This document shows positions 63,515 to 64,000 of a stretch of 64,000 nucleotides of DNA, piece by piece. A program made the translations under genes and the position numbers. The number at the start of each line of letters is the position of its first letter. Position 1 is the first letter of the stretch. The DNA lies in contig JAXDDX010000119.1 in NCBI GenBank assembly GCA_034670405.1, positions 1,431,501 to 1,495,500 on the forward strand. The letters run 5' to 3'. Under the pieces are notes generated by a model, which had not been told where the DNA came from, did no database searches, and worked only from the letters and a program-made list of their open reading frames with translations. This DNA is from Hoplostethus atlanticus (Eukaryota; Chordata; Actinopteri; Trachichthyiformes; Trachichthyidae).

Positions 63515-64000
63515 CTAAATGAAAAATAGATTACTATTAAACCTTTGAAACTGTTGGATTCAACCACATTATATCTGAAGCAGTGGGTGAAAAAGAAGAA
63601 TGCTAATGGGGATACCTGGTTTGTTGGCAAAGTGACTGGCTGGAGATTATGGAAAACAAAGAGGCTTGTTAAATAGGAAAGTCCATGAGAGGAATAAAAC
63701 CTGTCTGTCCTGGATTTTACCTCCACGATAAGTATGATAGTGCATGATTCACTCTTAATTTTCACATTCCACCGGCTAGGATTTATCTTTCCTGACAATA
63801 GTAATAAAAGCAGGATGATCCCTCTAAGAGTTCACTAATGTCATGGCAGAAATGTGACTTTATACAAAAGGAGTTTTCCATCTCCCTCATCTTCTTGGCT
63901 TCTTGGTCAGACACACATTTTGTCATGGGGCATCACTGTCCCCTGCTGGAATTAGTGAGAAATCTTTGGGGTTTTTTGTTCTGTCTGCCTTTTCATGCAA
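63515..64000. other. No gene recognised
   Basis: Non-coding to the end of the window. Confidence 0.4.

Overview
The window looks like teleost (ray-finned fish) nuclear DNA. It is AT-rich and intron-containing, with long CA/TG and CT microsatellites. It carries an L2-type LINE with the fish-style TGTAA tail, several Tc1-type transposon remnants, foldback MITEs and tRNA-headed SINEs. There are no operons, ribosome binding sites or CRISPR arrays. This assignment rests on gene family and repeat content recognised by eye; no database search was run.

One gene is certain. It is a two-exon TENT5/FAM46 non-canonical poly(A) polymerase on the + strand, best matched to TENT5B (exon 1 coding 16832-16987, intron 16988-22972, exon 2 coding 22973-23998, 393 residues). 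It has a CCAAT box and a TATA-like box upstream, a single short uORF in the leader and an ATTAAA poly(A) signal at 24622. Three weaker gene-like items are reported. The first is a possible terminal exon of an unidentified gene (1644-1961), inside a CpG-rich block. The second is a possible tiny first exon (2095-2139) beside two ETS-type sites. The third is a THAP zinc-finger exon on the minus strand (11046-11250), with a perfect CRE palindrome just upstream.

Layout. 1-2.2 kb: a hAT-like MITE, then the CpG-rich block. 2.2-12.7 kb: mostly unrecognised sequence with a SINE head, a TTAA-flanked palindromic MITE, copies of a dispersed repeat (called R1 here), an interstitial telomere array, a compound hairpin, a LINE fragment and the THAP exon. 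12.7-16.4 kb: a non-autonomous Tc1 element and long TG and CT microsatellites. 16.4-24.6 kb: tent5b; its intron holds an 8-bp-TSD palindromic MITE, an R1 copy and another MITE. 24.6-58 kb: gene-poor, with a Tc1 fragment, three copies of a mid-repetitive family (R2), an array of CACATGTG palindromes, a SINE, a three-arm palindrome at 44.9 kb, a long-TIR TTAA element at 49.6 kb and decayed LINEs at 50.7 and 53.1-55.2 kb. 58.2-61.4 kb: a 5'-truncated, frame-broken L2 LINE with complete 3' end. 61.4-64 kb: a MITE remnant and a further R1 copy.

I found no new multi-gene system. The items most worth a second look are the palindromic E-box array at 31.5-31.7 kb, the telomere repeat that exactly replaces an internal segment of an R1 copy, the compound hairpins at 10.0 and 44.9 kb, and the THAP exon with its CRE.
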